Positions 1 through 7,913 of a stretch of DNA of 64,000 nt are shown piece by piece. Below the pieces are notes generated by a model, which made no database searches, was not told where the DNA came from, and worked only from the letters and a program-made list of their open reading frames with translations. The stretch lies in assembly GCF_048320135.1 (NCBI RefSeq), contig NZ_CP182947.1, positions 1,612,001 to 1,676,000 on the forward strand. Direction: 5' to 3'. This DNA comes from Ideonella_A sakaiensis_A. Lineage in GTDB: Bacteria > Pseudomonadota > Gammaproteobacteria > Burkholderiales > Burkholderiaceae_C. Numbering within the stretch: position 1 is the first letter of the stretch; each line of letters starts with the position of its first letter. A program made the translations under genes and the position numbers.

Positions 1-219
1 CAACACGACCTCATGATCGAGGAAATGCTGCTCCTGCCCGGTCAGGCGGTTCGGGCCGCGCGCCAGCAAGGCGTCGAAATCGGGCCGGCCGGCAAACAAT
101 TCACCTTCGAAGCCGACGCTGCCGGCCTCCAGCGCGGCGCGTTCGGTGTCTCCCATGCTCGGCAAGGCGCTGGCAAACGGCTTCAATGCGGCCCGGCCGA
201 TCATTGCGGCAAAACTCAT
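1..219 (-). CDS. fadE: Acyl-CoA dehydrogenase, FadE type (5' part only)
   Basis: The first 73 codons of a gene that runs off the left edge of the window. The residues TERAALEAGS followed by GELFAGRPDF match the segment just before the dehydrogenase fold in the long FadE family, which does the first oxidation of fatty-acid beta-oxidation. The N-terminal membrane stretch of E. coli FadE is absent, as in the short proteobacterial forms. The start has a strong GGAGGAG about six bases upstream. It lies 81 bp downstream of pqiC on the same strand. The family call rests on a short segment; the catalytic residues are outside the window. Confidence 0.75.
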   Translation of the reverse strand, partial: MSFAAMIGRAALKPFASALPSMGDTERAALEAGSVGFEGELFAGRPDFDALLARGPNRLTGQEQHFLDHEVVL

Positions 220-300
220 GACTGCTCCTCCGCCCCGTCATGGGACCGGCCCGGCCAGCGTGCACCGATCAGTGGCCGTTGGCAAGCCGCGGCCGAGGCG

Positions 301-972
301 TCAGACCGTTGGCGCACTGTTGGCCGGCGGGCAGCCGACCGCCGTGCCGGAGCCGGCAGCGGCGCGCAACGAGGCGCCGATCTGGTCGGCCAGACGGGCC
401 ACCGATCGCCGGTAGGCGGCGGCGATCGGCACCGTCCCGCTGCCCTGAACCGGCTCGACGATGCGTGTGCTGCATGGCTGGGCCGCGGCACCGCGTTGTG
501 GCGGCAGCAGCGACCAGCGCGCGTCGAGCAGTGTGTTGCTGCCCGGCCGCGCATCGATGCGCTGTACATCGACAACGAGGCGCCATGCCGGCCGATCATC
601 AGCTTCGGCCTGGCGCGGCAACGAACCATCGACGACACCCCAGCGCGCGGCGAGGCGCGACTGCAGCGCGGCGCGCAGTTCGTCGGCGAGCGGTGCAGCC
701 CAGCGATCCTGCTCGAGCATCTGCAGCGTATCGTCTGCGCGGCGCACCAGCCACTGCGGCTGATCGACCGCCGGCGGAATGCCGACCGGCGCGACGACCA
801 GCCGCAGCGGTGCGCCCACCGCAGCAACCTCGCTGGTCACGACGGGCCCGGCGTCCGAACCGAGCAGGCTGTGGAAACGCACTGCCGGCGGCGAGGACGC
901 ACAGCCGACCGCGAGCAACGCGGTGCCACACAGCAGCGCCAGAGCGGACCGACGGCTCGATGGCGTCGGCAT
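301..972 (-). CDS. pqiC: PqiC-like ABC transport auxiliary lipoprotein
   Basis: A 223-residue outer-membrane lipoprotein and last gene of the pqiABC operon. The N-terminus is a lipoprotein signal: two arginines, a hydrophobic core, then the lipobox LAVGC with the acylated Cys near residue 24. The rest fits the ABC-type transport auxiliary lipoprotein family, thought to dock the PqiB tube to the outer membrane. I chose the ATG at 972 because GAGG precedes it and it begins directly at the signal peptide. An in-frame ATG at 1023 overlaps the pqiB stop and would add 17 residues, so it is a real alternative. Confidence 0.8.
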   Translation of the reverse strand: MPTPSSRRSALALLCGTALLAVGCASSPPAVRFHSLLGSDAGPVVTSEVAAVGAPLRLVVAPVGIPPAVDQPQWLVRRADDTLQMLEQDRWAAPLADELRAALQSRLAARWGVVDGSLPRQAEADDRPAWRLVVDVQRIDARPGSNTLLDARWSLLPPQRGAAAQPCSTRIVEPVQGSGTVPIAAAYRRSVARLADQIGASLRAAAGSGTAVGCPPANSAPTV

Positions 973-1019
973 CGAGTCCTCAAACGGCCGCAGCGCGGGC
1001 GACATTGGCAGAAAAATCT

Positions 1020-2912
1020 TCATCGCGGCGGGGCCGACGGGTCGGCGGTTGGCATCGGCGGGCGGGTCAACGAGCTTGGCAGGCGCGGCGCGGACGTCGA
1101 CAGGGGTTCGTCGGCCGGCTTGCCGCGGATCAGCGACTGCGGATTGCGCTGCAGGTAGTCGGCCAGCACGCGCAGCGATTGCGCCGCGCGTTGCACCTCG
1201 GCCAGCGCCTGCTCGGTCTGCCGCTGCAGCGGCGCGGTCTCGTTGAGCAGGTTGCGGTCGAGGTTGTCGATCGACTGCTGCGCCTTGCCGAGCGTGGCCT
1301 GCAATTCCTCGACCGCCTTCATCGCCTCCGGCGTCAACCGGGTCACCGCGCGGTCGGCATTGCCGAGCGTCGATTTCGCGCTGCTGAAGGTCTCCTGCAC
1401 ATCGCGGCCGATCGCATCGAACGGTATGCGGCTGATCTTCTCGACGATCTGCGCCAGTTGGGGCTGGATTTCGCTCAATGTGCCCGGCACGGTCGGCAGC
1501 GTGATCACGCCTTCGGCCGCCGCCTGCTGTTCGGCCAGTGCCAGCCGCGCCTCGCGCTCGGCGCGCCGCTGTTCGCGTGTCTTTCGTTTGCCCGAGACGG
1601 CCGCGGTTTTCTGCCGGCCATCGGCGCCCGTCGCCGTACTGCCGTCGCGGAAGAAGTCGAGCGCGATGTAGAGCTGCCCGGTCAGCAGATTGCCGGTGCG
1701 CATCTGCGCCTTCAGGCCCTGCGCAACCAGTTTCTGCACCGCACGGGTGCTGTTGTCGCGGCCCTCGACATCACCGATCACCGCGCCGGCCGGTGGCGGC
1801 GGCAACGCATCGGCAGGCCCGAGCAAGGCGTCGCGCAGCTTGCCCAGGCGCAGCGGGAACAGATCCACCGTCACCTCGACCGGAAAGCGCCGGCGGCGGA
1901 CATCGCGCATCAACTCGATCGTCTTCACCTTGCCGATCTCGACACCGAGAAAATCGACCGGCGCACCGATCACGAGCCCGCGCACCGAATGGTCGAACAC
2001 CATCCTGGCCTGCACCGGCTCGCCATCGGGCGGCGCCAGCGCCGCCTTGCGATCGTTGAACAGCTTGAAGCGGCTGCCATCGGCGGCGGGCGGCTCGGGC
2101 AGCGCGGTCGGCAGCCGTTCGAAGGCAATGCCGCCGGCCAGCACCGACGACAGCGTCTGCGTGTCCAGCGTCAGGCCGTTCGCATTCAACGTCAGGTCGA
2201 CGCCGCTGGCATTCCAGAACCGCGTCTGCGGCGTCACCAGTTGGTGGTAGGGCGCATCGATGAAGATCTTCACCGTCAGCTCATCCTGTTTCGGATCGAG
2301 CGAATGGCCGACGACGCGGCCGACCTTGGCCCGGCGGTAGTACACCGGCGAGCCGACATCGAGCGAACCGAGGTCGTCGGCGACCAGTGCAAAACTGGCT
2401 CCGGGCTCGCCACGCAGGATGAACGGCGGCGACTCGAGACCGACAAAACGGCGCCGCGACACATCGGAAACACCGGCGTCGACGCCGATATAGACGCCGG
2501 AGAACAAGGTGCCCAGCCCGCTGATGCCGGCGGTGCCGATGCGCGGGCGCACGACCCAGAACTGGGTGTCCTCGACGGCCATCGACGCTGCCGAGCGGTC
2601 CAGTTGCACCGTCGCGACGACGCGTTTGCGGTCGTCGCGCAGCGACACCTTCTCGACCCGGCCGACCACCACCTCCTTGAAGCGGACTTCGGTCTTGCCT
2701 TCCTCGAGCCCTTCAGCGGTGTTGAATTCGATCTGGATTCGCGGGCCGGTCTCGAGGTAGTTGCGCAGCAGCAGCGACGCACCGAGCAGGATCGCGACGA
2801 TCGGCACCAGCCAGACCAGCGACAGGTGGAAACGGTTGGCCCTGGTCACTGTCGGCGTCGGCAGCGCCGGGTCGGCGGCAGGCCGCGGCTGATCGGTCGG
2901 GCGTTCGGTCAT
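1020..2912 (-). CDS. pqiB: PqiB, MCE/MlaD-domain lipid transport protein
   Basis: A 630-residue protein, somewhat longer than E. coli PqiB (546). One membrane helix near residues 27-46 is followed by three MCE/MlaD-like repeats (roughly 48-140, 160-240 and 295-400) and a long helical C-terminal part (about 450-580). PqiB oligomers form a tube across the periplasm for lipid transfer between inner and outer membranes. The start codon overlaps the pqiA stop by four bases (ATGA), so translation is probably coupled. The C-terminal tail is rich in Pro, Ser and Thr. Confidence 0.92.
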   Translation of the reverse strand: MTERPTDQPRPAADPALPTPTVTRANRFHLSLVWLVPIVAILLGASLLLRNYLETGPRIQIEFNTAEGLEEGKTEVRFKEVVVGRVEKVSLRDDRKRVVATVQLDRSAASMAVEDTQFWVVRPRIGTAGISGLGTLFSGVYIGVDAGVSDVSRRRFVGLESPPFILRGEPGASFALVADDLGSLDVGSPVYYRRAKVGRVVGHSLDPKQDELTVKIFIDAPYHQLVTPQTRFWNASGVDLTLNANGLTLDTQTLSSVLAGGIAFERLPTALPEPPAADGSRFKLFNDRKAALAPPDGEPVQARMVFDHSVRGLVIGAPVDFLGVEIGKVKTIELMRDVRRRRFPVEVTVDLFPLRLGKLRDALLGPADALPPPPAGAVIGDVEGRDNSTRAVQKLVAQGLKAQMRTGNLLTGQLYIALDFFRDGSTATGADGRQKTAAVSGKRKTREQRRAEREARLALAEQQAAAEGVITLPTVPGTLSEIQPQLAQIVEKISRIPFDAIGRDVQETFSSAKSTLGNADRAVTRLTPEAMKAVEELQATLGKAQQSIDNLDRNLLNETAPLQRQTEQALAEVQRAAQSLRVLADYLQRNPQSLIRGKPADEPLSTSAPRLPSSLTRPPMPTADPSAPPR

Positions 2913-4234
2913 GCGGACATTCCGGGACTGCGGTTGCCGGTCGAGCGCCGGCGCGAGGGGCGAGATTGCCAGATCCAGCGCGGATCGAAATCATGGGTGG
3001 CCAGCATCGTCAATACGACGACTGCTGCAAACGCCAGCAGGCCGGGGCCCGACGACGCACTTGCCAGGTTGCCGAAACGTACCATGCCGACCAGCAGCAC
3101 GACGACATAGACATCGAGCATCGACCAATGGCCGACCGCCTCGATCAGCCGGTACAGACGTGCCCGCTCGACGCGCCGCCACTGCGAGGCATGGTTGACG
3201 CTCCAGGCCAGCACCGCCAGCGCGCCGATCTTCACCAGCGGCACGACGATGCTGGCGACAAATACCAGCACCGCCAGGCCGATCGCACCGGCATGCCACA
3301 GCTCGACGATGCCGCCGATCAGCGTGTGCGGCGTCTCGCGCAGCGCCTGTGTCGTGCTCATCATCGGCATCAGGTTGGCGGGAATGAACAACACCAGCGC
3401 GGCAAACAGCAGCGCCCAGGTGCGTTGCAGGCCGAGTTGACGTGAATGCTCGATCGGATGACCGCAGCGTGGGCAGGACACCGGCGGCCCGGTCTCGTCG
3501 GCAACCGTGCCAACCCAACCGCAGCATTCGCAGCCCAGCCAACGGCGGCTGCCGGCTGAAACCTCAATCGGCCGCGGCGGTTCCTGCTCGGCCCAGAGAT
3601 GGCGCAGCCCGGCGGACTCGATCGCAGCGAGCAGGATCGCCAGGCCGCCGAGCGCGACCAGCCCGGCACCGGCCGACGCCTGCGCCAGATCGGCGATCCG
3701 CACCAGCGACAACAAGGCGCCGATGGCCAGCACCGAGACGGTATTCCAGCGGCCGCTGGCATGCAGCAGCCGCATCGTCAAACCCATCCATGGCGGCACC
3801 CGGCGCTGCACGACCAGCGGCACCAGCACCAGCAAGCGAAGCGCGATGAAGGCTGCCGGCGCAATCACCGCGGTGATTGCGGCCAGCACCGCGACCAGCC
3901 GGGCGTCATCGCGCCACGCCGCGGCAATCGCCATCGGCACCGTTGTCGACACGTCGGCGCCGCGCAGGCTGATCGTGATCAGGTTGGCGCTGTTGGCGAT
4001 CAGAAAGACGATCAGCGCTGCCACCGTCAGCGCCAGCAGCGCCTGGGCGTCGAGCCGGTGCCCGCGCGCAACGACCGCGTCGCAGCGGCTGCACCGGGCG
4101 AGTCGGCTCGGCGCCAGATCGACCCAGCGATGCGGCTGCGCGCACTCGGTGCAGACCAGCAGCGAAGGTGGTGTCACCGCATCGCGTGGTCCATCCTCGG
4201 CGGCGGGGTCGGCAGTGGCTGGTGCGGGAGACAC
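2909..4234 (-). CDS. pqiA: PqiA, paraquat-inducible inner-membrane protein
   Basis: A 441-residue integral membrane protein of two homologous halves. Each half opens with a zinc-ribbon-like cysteine set (CTEC and CSRC; CECC and CPRC) followed by about four membrane helices, as in PqiA/YebS. It is the inner-membrane partner of PqiB. I chose the GTG at 4234: AGGA lies just upstream, and it falls below the stop of the preceding small membrane gene at 4264. A GTG at 4177, closer to the first cysteines, is also possible. The pqi operon is stress-induced in E. coli, but no regulator is visible here. Confidence 0.9.
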   Translation of the reverse strand: MSPAPATADPAAEDGPRDAVTPPSLLVCTECAQPHRWVDLAPSRLARCSRCDAVVARGHRLDAQALLALTVAALIVFLIANSANLITISLRGADVSTTVPMAIAAAWRDDARLVAVLAAITAVIAPAAFIALRLLVLVPLVVQRRVPPWMGLTMRLLHASGRWNTVSVLAIGALLSLVRIADLAQASAGAGLVALGGLAILLAAIESAGLRHLWAEQEPPRPIEVSAGSRRWLGCECCGWVGTVADETGPPVSCPRCGHPIEHSRQLGLQRTWALLFAALVLFIPANLMPMMSTTQALRETPHTLIGGIVELWHAGAIGLAVLVFVASIVVPLVKIGALAVLAWSVNHASQWRRVERARLYRLIEAVGHWSMLDVYVVVLLVGMVRFGNLASASSGPGLLAFAAVVVLTMLATHDFDPRWIWQSRPSRRRSTGNRSPGMSA

Positions 4235-4263
4235 TGATCCTGGATGCGGTCCTGCGAGAAGGC

Positions 4264-4560
4264 TTACTCGCGAGCGACCTGGCCGATCACGAGGCCGTCG
4301 ATTTTCGCATTGCCGCTCGAGCCACACCGCTCATCGGCGTACGACGACGAAGCACAGGCAAGCGGCTGCTGCACCGCATTGGCCCAATGCAGGTGCGAGC
4401 GTGCGACCGCCTGTTGTGTCACGTTGTAGAAACTGGTCAGGAGAATCGCTGCCAGCAGCAGCGCTGCGGCGCCCCAAAGCCATTGCACGGTCGGGTGCGG
4501 TGTACGCGACACGGCATTTGCGTAGTCGCCCAGATTGTCCGAATGGCTGATCTCCCTCAT
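4264..4560 (-). CDS. Small single-pass membrane protein, function unknown
   Basis: A 98-residue protein with one clear membrane helix at about residues 26-45. A hydrophilic N-terminal tail of about 25 residues precedes it and a roughly 50-residue tail containing two Cys follows. I do not recognise a family. The ATG at 4560 is chosen because GGGGAGA precedes it by six bases; an in-frame ATG at 4620 has no ribosome site. It ends 30 bp before the pqiA start and is probably co-transcribed with pqiABC, so an accessory role there is possible but unproven. Confidence 0.6.
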   Translation of the reverse strand: MREISHSDNLGDYANAVSRTPHPTVQWLWGAAALLLAAILLTSFYNVTQQAVARSHLHWANAVQQPLACASSSYADERCGSSGNAKIDGLVIGQVARE

Positions 4561-4589
4561 CGCTTTCTCCCCATGCATCATCACCGGGG

Positions 4590-4736
4590 TCAGCTTATCG
4601 AGAGAGGTGTCGTCAGACATTCGGCCAACTGCGCTGCCGCACGTCGGATAGCACCTACCCGACGCACCTCGAGGTCGAGGTTACTGCCGAGTGCGCGCGT
4701 CGCCAGCGCCGCATCAACGATCTCAGCCGGCTTCAT
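4590..4736 (-). CDS. Possible 48-residue hydrophilic small protein
   Basis: An open frame of 48 codons beginning 16 bases after the stop of the zinc-ribbon gene and ending 30 bases before the next small membrane gene. Its start MKPAEIVDAALATRALG is followed by a charged, alanine-rich helix-like segment, and codon third positions are mostly G or C as in neighbouring genes. There is no strong Shine-Dalgarno sequence, so reading it would depend on re-initiation after the upstream stop. No family recognised. The alternative is that the stretch is untranslated spacer. Confidence 0.35.
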   Translation of the reverse strand: MKPAEIVDAALATRALGSNLDLEVRRVGAIRRAAAQLAECLTTPLSIS

Positions 4737-4751
4737 CGGCCGCCGCGCCGG

Positions 4752-5849
4752 TCAGCCGCCACGCAGCTGGTCCTCTCGCAGCTTGATGCATTGCGGATGG
4801 TTCTTGAAGCGGGCTCCGGCACATTGTTCGTGCATGCAGAACGGCCGCGCGAGCAGCCGCTGGTCGGCACAGGCTTCCTGCGGGCTGTTGGCCAGCGCCG
4901 CCGGCGGCTTCGACGGCTCGGCCTCTGCCGCTGGCGGTGTGTAGGCCGGCGCGGCAGGCCGCGGTGCCGGCTTCGGCGCAACCGCCTGCCGCGGCGGCGG
5001 CGTCACCGGCGCGGCCGGCGGCGGCTCGACTGGCCGCGGCGTTTGCGCAACCGGCGGCGGCGGCAGGCTGGACGGCGGCGGCGTCGCCTGCTCGATGGTC
5101 GGCGGCGTGGCCGGCATCGGCTGCGCCGGCACTTCAGCCGGCCGCTCGGCAGTCGTCGGCAGGCTTGGCAAGCCGGTTGGCGACTGTGCCGGCGTGTCGG
5201 CTGCTCCAGCGGTCGACGGCGCTGTGGTGGGCTGCGCATCAGGCGGCGTCGCCGCGGTCGGCGCCGGCGTGCTTTCGCCTGGCGGCGTCGCCGTCGCGGC
5301 CGGCGGCGCGGTCGCGTCGTCGCCGCTGGTGAACCAGTAGCCGCCGCCAATGACCAGCAGCAAGACGACCGCCAGGCCGGCCCAGATCAGCTTGCGCGAA
5401 GAGCCGCCGTCGTCGGCTGTTGCGCTGGCGGCCATCGCCTCAGCGGATTCACGCGCTTCGATCGCCGGCGCCGCGGCAGCGGGTGGCGGCGGTGGTGGGT
5501 ATGCGGCAGCTCCTGTCGCCGGCGCAGGCTCACCGAGCAGGTCGAGCAGCGATGAATCCGATGGGGCCGGCATCGCCTGGGGTGCCGGTTCGGGCATCGG
5601 CGGCACTGCGCCGGCCATGCCGCCGGCCGCCGCCGCTGGCGTTGCCGTCGGCGGTCGCGGCGGCACCCGCATCATCACCGTGGCATCGCTGTCGTCGTCA
5701 TCCGGCGGCGGCGCATCGGCCGACGTGCGGTTGCCCGAATTCAGCAGGCCAGAGCCACCGGCCGCCGGCGCAAACGGCGTGCCGCACAGCTTGCAGACCT
5801 TGGCAGCGTCGGTATTTTCCGTATCGCAGCGACTACAGACTTTCGTCAT
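4752..5849 (-). CDS. Zinc-ribbon, proline/alanine-rich single-pass membrane protein
   Basis: A 365-residue protein. Residues 4-25 form a zinc ribbon (CSRC then CKLC), the domain often found at the start of bacterial membrane-anchored scaffold proteins. A Pro/Ala-rich cytoplasmic linker follows, then a membrane helix around residues 157-175, then about 130 residues dominated by Pro, Ala and Thr. A short conserved-looking C-terminal module (about 325-365) contains four Cys. Function unknown. The low-complexity parts suggest a spacer spanning the periplasm. Divergent from the 5'-nucleotidase gene. Confidence 0.7.
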   Translation of the reverse strand: MTKVCSRCDTENTDAAKVCKLCGTPFAPAAGGSGLLNSGNRTSADAPPPDDDDSDATVMMRVPPRPPTATPAAAAGGMAGAVPPMPEPAPQAMPAPSDSSLLDLLGEPAPATGAAAYPPPPPPAAAAPAIEARESAEAMAASATADDGGSSRKLIWAGLAVVLLLVIGGGYWFTSGDDATAPPAATATPPGESTPAPTAATPPDAQPTTAPSTAGAADTPAQSPTGLPSLPTTAERPAEVPAQPMPATPPTIEQATPPPSSLPPPPVAQTPRPVEPPPAAPVTPPPRQAVAPKPAPRPAAPAYTPPAAEAEPSKPPAALANSPQEACADQRLLARPFCMHEQCAGARFKNHPQCIKLREDQLRGG

Positions 5850-6092
5850 CGATTCCTCCAGCTGCCTGTCGAGGCGGATGGCCTTTGACGCGGCCCGGCA
5901 TCCGCTCCAGCACGGCGCATGCGGCCGATCAGCGCCGCATCACGCGGAGCGCTTCGAGCATAACCCGACGCTGCAGCGCCGACGCCGAACTCGGCGCCGC
6001 GCTCGCGCGTCATGCAACACTTTCACGTTTTGCCGCTCGCCGGCCGCCTCCGGCCTGTGCTACAAGGATTTTTCTCGCCTCGCGCCATACCG

Positions 6093-6986
6093 ATGCCAGT
6101 CTCGTTCGACGGCCAGCTCGTCGTAGCCATTTCGTCGCGTGCCCTGTTCGATTTCGAGGAGGAGAACCTGCTGTTCGAATCGCAGGACGACCGCGCCTAC
6201 ATGCAGCTGCAGCTCGACCGGCTCGATGTGACGGCAAAGCCGGGCGTCGCGTTTTCGCTGGTCAACAAGCTGCTGGCATTCAATGTCGACAAACCGCTGG
6301 TCGAGGTCGTGATCCTGTCGCGCAACGATCCGGTCTCCGGCATGCGGGTGTTCCGTTCGGCCCAGCACTACGGGATGCCGATACAGCGCGGTGTGTTCAC
6401 CCGTGGCGGATCGCCTTGGCGATATCTGCGGCCGCTGAACGCCAACCTCTTTCTGTCGGCCAACGAGGACGACGTCCGCTCGGCATTGCGGTGCGCGGTG
6501 CCGGCGGCGCGGGTCTTTCCGCACAGCAAGCGCGCCTCCGACGCCCATCCGGACGAAGTGAGGATTGCCTTCGACGGCGATGCGGTGCTGTTCTCGGACG
6601 AATCCGAGCAGGTATTCCAGCGCGGCGGGCTCGACGCCTTCCAGGCCCACGAGCGCGACCACGCGACCCATCCGCTGGCCGCCGGGCCGTTCAAGCCGGT
6701 GCTGCTTGCGCTGCAGCGGCTGCAGCACCGCCCGGCCGGCGGCATGCGCATCCGCACCGCGCTCGTCACCGCGCGCAGCGCGCCGGCCCACGAGCGGGCG
6801 ATCCGCACGCTGATGGACTGGAATATCGAGGTCGACGAGGCGATGTTCCTCGGTGGGTTGCCGAAAGGCGAGTTCCTGCGCGAGTTCGAACCCGACTTCT
6901 TCTTCGACGACCAGACCGGGCACATCGAGAATGCCGCGCTGCACGTGCCGTCGGGGCACGTTGCCGCCGGTATCTCCAATCCGTGA
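6093..6986 (+). CDS. Cytosolic 5'-nucleotidase
   Basis: A 297-residue protein fitting the 5'-nucleotidase family related to eukaryotic cN-I, which dephosphorylates nucleoside monophosphates. Visible features include VVAISSRALFDFEEEN near the start, a central VRIAFDGDAVLFSDE block with the HAD-type acidic residues, and FFFDDQTGHIENA near the C-terminus. The ATG at 6093 gives the usual family length; an in-frame ATG at 6012 would add 27 residues that look like upstream sequence. No strong ribosome site is seen for either. The gene stands alone, convergent with the Crp/Fnr regulator. Confidence 0.8.
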   Translation: MPVSFDGQLVVAISSRALFDFEEENLLFESQDDRAYMQLQLDRLDVTAKPGVAFSLVNKLLAFNVDKPLVEVVILSRNDPVSGMRVFRSAQHYGMPIQRGVFTRGGSPWRYLRPLNANLFLSANEDDVRSALRCAVPAARVFPHSKRASDAHPDEVRIAFDGDAVLFSDESEQVFQRGGLDAFQAHERDHATHPLAAGPFKPVLLALQRLQHRPAGGMRIRTALVTARSAPAHERAIRTLMDWNIEVDEAMFLGGLPKGEFLREFEPDFFFDDQTGHIENAALHVPSGHVAAGISNP

Positions 6987-7005
6987 GGCGATTCCGCCCC
7001 ATCGC

Positions 7006-7779
7006 TCAAGGCTGGCGGTAGGCGCGCAAGGCCTGCAGGTCGAGCACGCGGACGCCGCCGTATTCGATGCGGATCACGCCTGCCTCCTGCATCCGCTGCA
7101 GCGCCTCGTTGACGCGCTGACGTGACAGGCCGACGAGGTAGCCGAGCTCGAGCTGGGTGATGCGCAGGATCTCGCCGACGCCCGGATAAAGCACCGGGTG
7201 GAACAGCGCCGCGAGGCTGCGCGCAACCCGGGCATCGGGGTCGCTCATGCGGTCGATCTCGCGTGCGGCAATGAACTGGCCGAGCCGCTCGTTGAGCTGC
7301 TGGGTGATGAAGCGGTTGAACGGGATGCTGCGGTCGACCAGCCAGTGGAAGGTATCGACGCCGAGGCCGGCGACCAGGCTGCGCCGCAGCGCCTCGATGT
7401 TGTAGCGGTAGGGCTCGCGCTTGAGCACCGTGCCCTCGCCGAACCAGCCGCCCGGCGGAATGCCGGTGAAGGTGATCGGGATGCCCTGCAACGAATCGTT
7501 GCTCATTTTCAGCAGGCCGTCGATGACGCCGAACCAGAAGGTCGCCGGCCGGCCGACCCTGCACAGGACTTCGCCGGGATCGATCTCGACCACTTGCAGG
7601 TCGGCGGTCACGCGATTGCGCTCATCGGCCTGCAGCGAAGCCAGCCACGGGATGCCGGCCAGTTCGTCGCGCCCGGCCAGTCGCGCGCGGGTGAGCAAGG
7701 GCGGCGCCTTGCCATCGATGGAATTGCTTGAGGCGGAGCCCTCTACGGACCGATGGCCAACATGCTGATCAGGGCGCAT
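7006..7779 (-). CDS. Crp/Fnr-family transcriptional regulator
   Basis: A 257-residue regulator. Residues 40-155 form the cyclic-nucleotide-binding-like beta barrel and residues 180-250 the Crp-type winged helix, with recognition helix SRQRVNEALQRMQEAG. The four-Cys iron-sulfur signature of Fnr is absent, so it is not a classic oxygen sensor and the effector is unknown. It is divergent from the acyl-CoA ligase/Liv operon, and a 16-bp palindrome with Crp-like 5-6-5 geometry lies between them. It probably controls that operon and itself. Confidence 0.88.
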   Translation of the reverse strand: MRPDQHVGHRSVEGSASSNSIDGKAPPLLTRARLAGRDELAGIPWLASLQADERNRVTADLQVVEIDPGEVLCRVGRPATFWFGVIDGLLKMSNDSLQGIPITFTGIPPGGWFGEGTVLKREPYRYNIEALRRSLVAGLGVDTFHWLVDRSIPFNRFITQQLNERLGQFIAAREIDRMSDPDARVARSLAALFHPVLYPGVGEILRITQLELGYLVGLSRQRVNEALQRMQEAGVIRIEYGGVRVLDLQALRAYRQP

Positions 7780-7813
7780 TGCGGGAAAGACCTCTGCGGA
7801 CAGACCCTAGGAT

Positions 7814-7829
7814 TGTCGTCAGAACGACA
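7814..7829. promoter_or_regulatory. Candidate Crp/Fnr operator palindrome
   Basis: TGTCGTCAGAACGACA is a perfect inverted repeat with TGTCG/CGACA arms separated by six bases. This is the spacing of the Crp consensus TGTGA-N6-TCACA with altered arms. It lies 35 bp from the regulator start and about 85 bp from the ligase start. A second, weaker repeat (CTTGC at 7860-7864 with GCAAG at 7875-7879) lies nearer the ligase gene. Binding by the adjacent regulator is inferred from position only. Confidence 0.5.
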
Positions 7830-7913
7830 GCATGGCGTCAAACCTGGCCCTACAGTGCGCTTGCGGTTGGTGCAGCAAGCGCCACGCGAACAACCCATAA
7901 CCAGGAGACCGCG

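Noticed and set aside
240..3110. A 956-codon plus-strand open frame opposite the pqi genes
   Set aside because: Arg/Ala/Pro-rich composition without domains, antisense to pqiC, pqiB and the pqiA end, which are clear families with coupled starts. Long antisense frames are expected in DNA this rich in GC.
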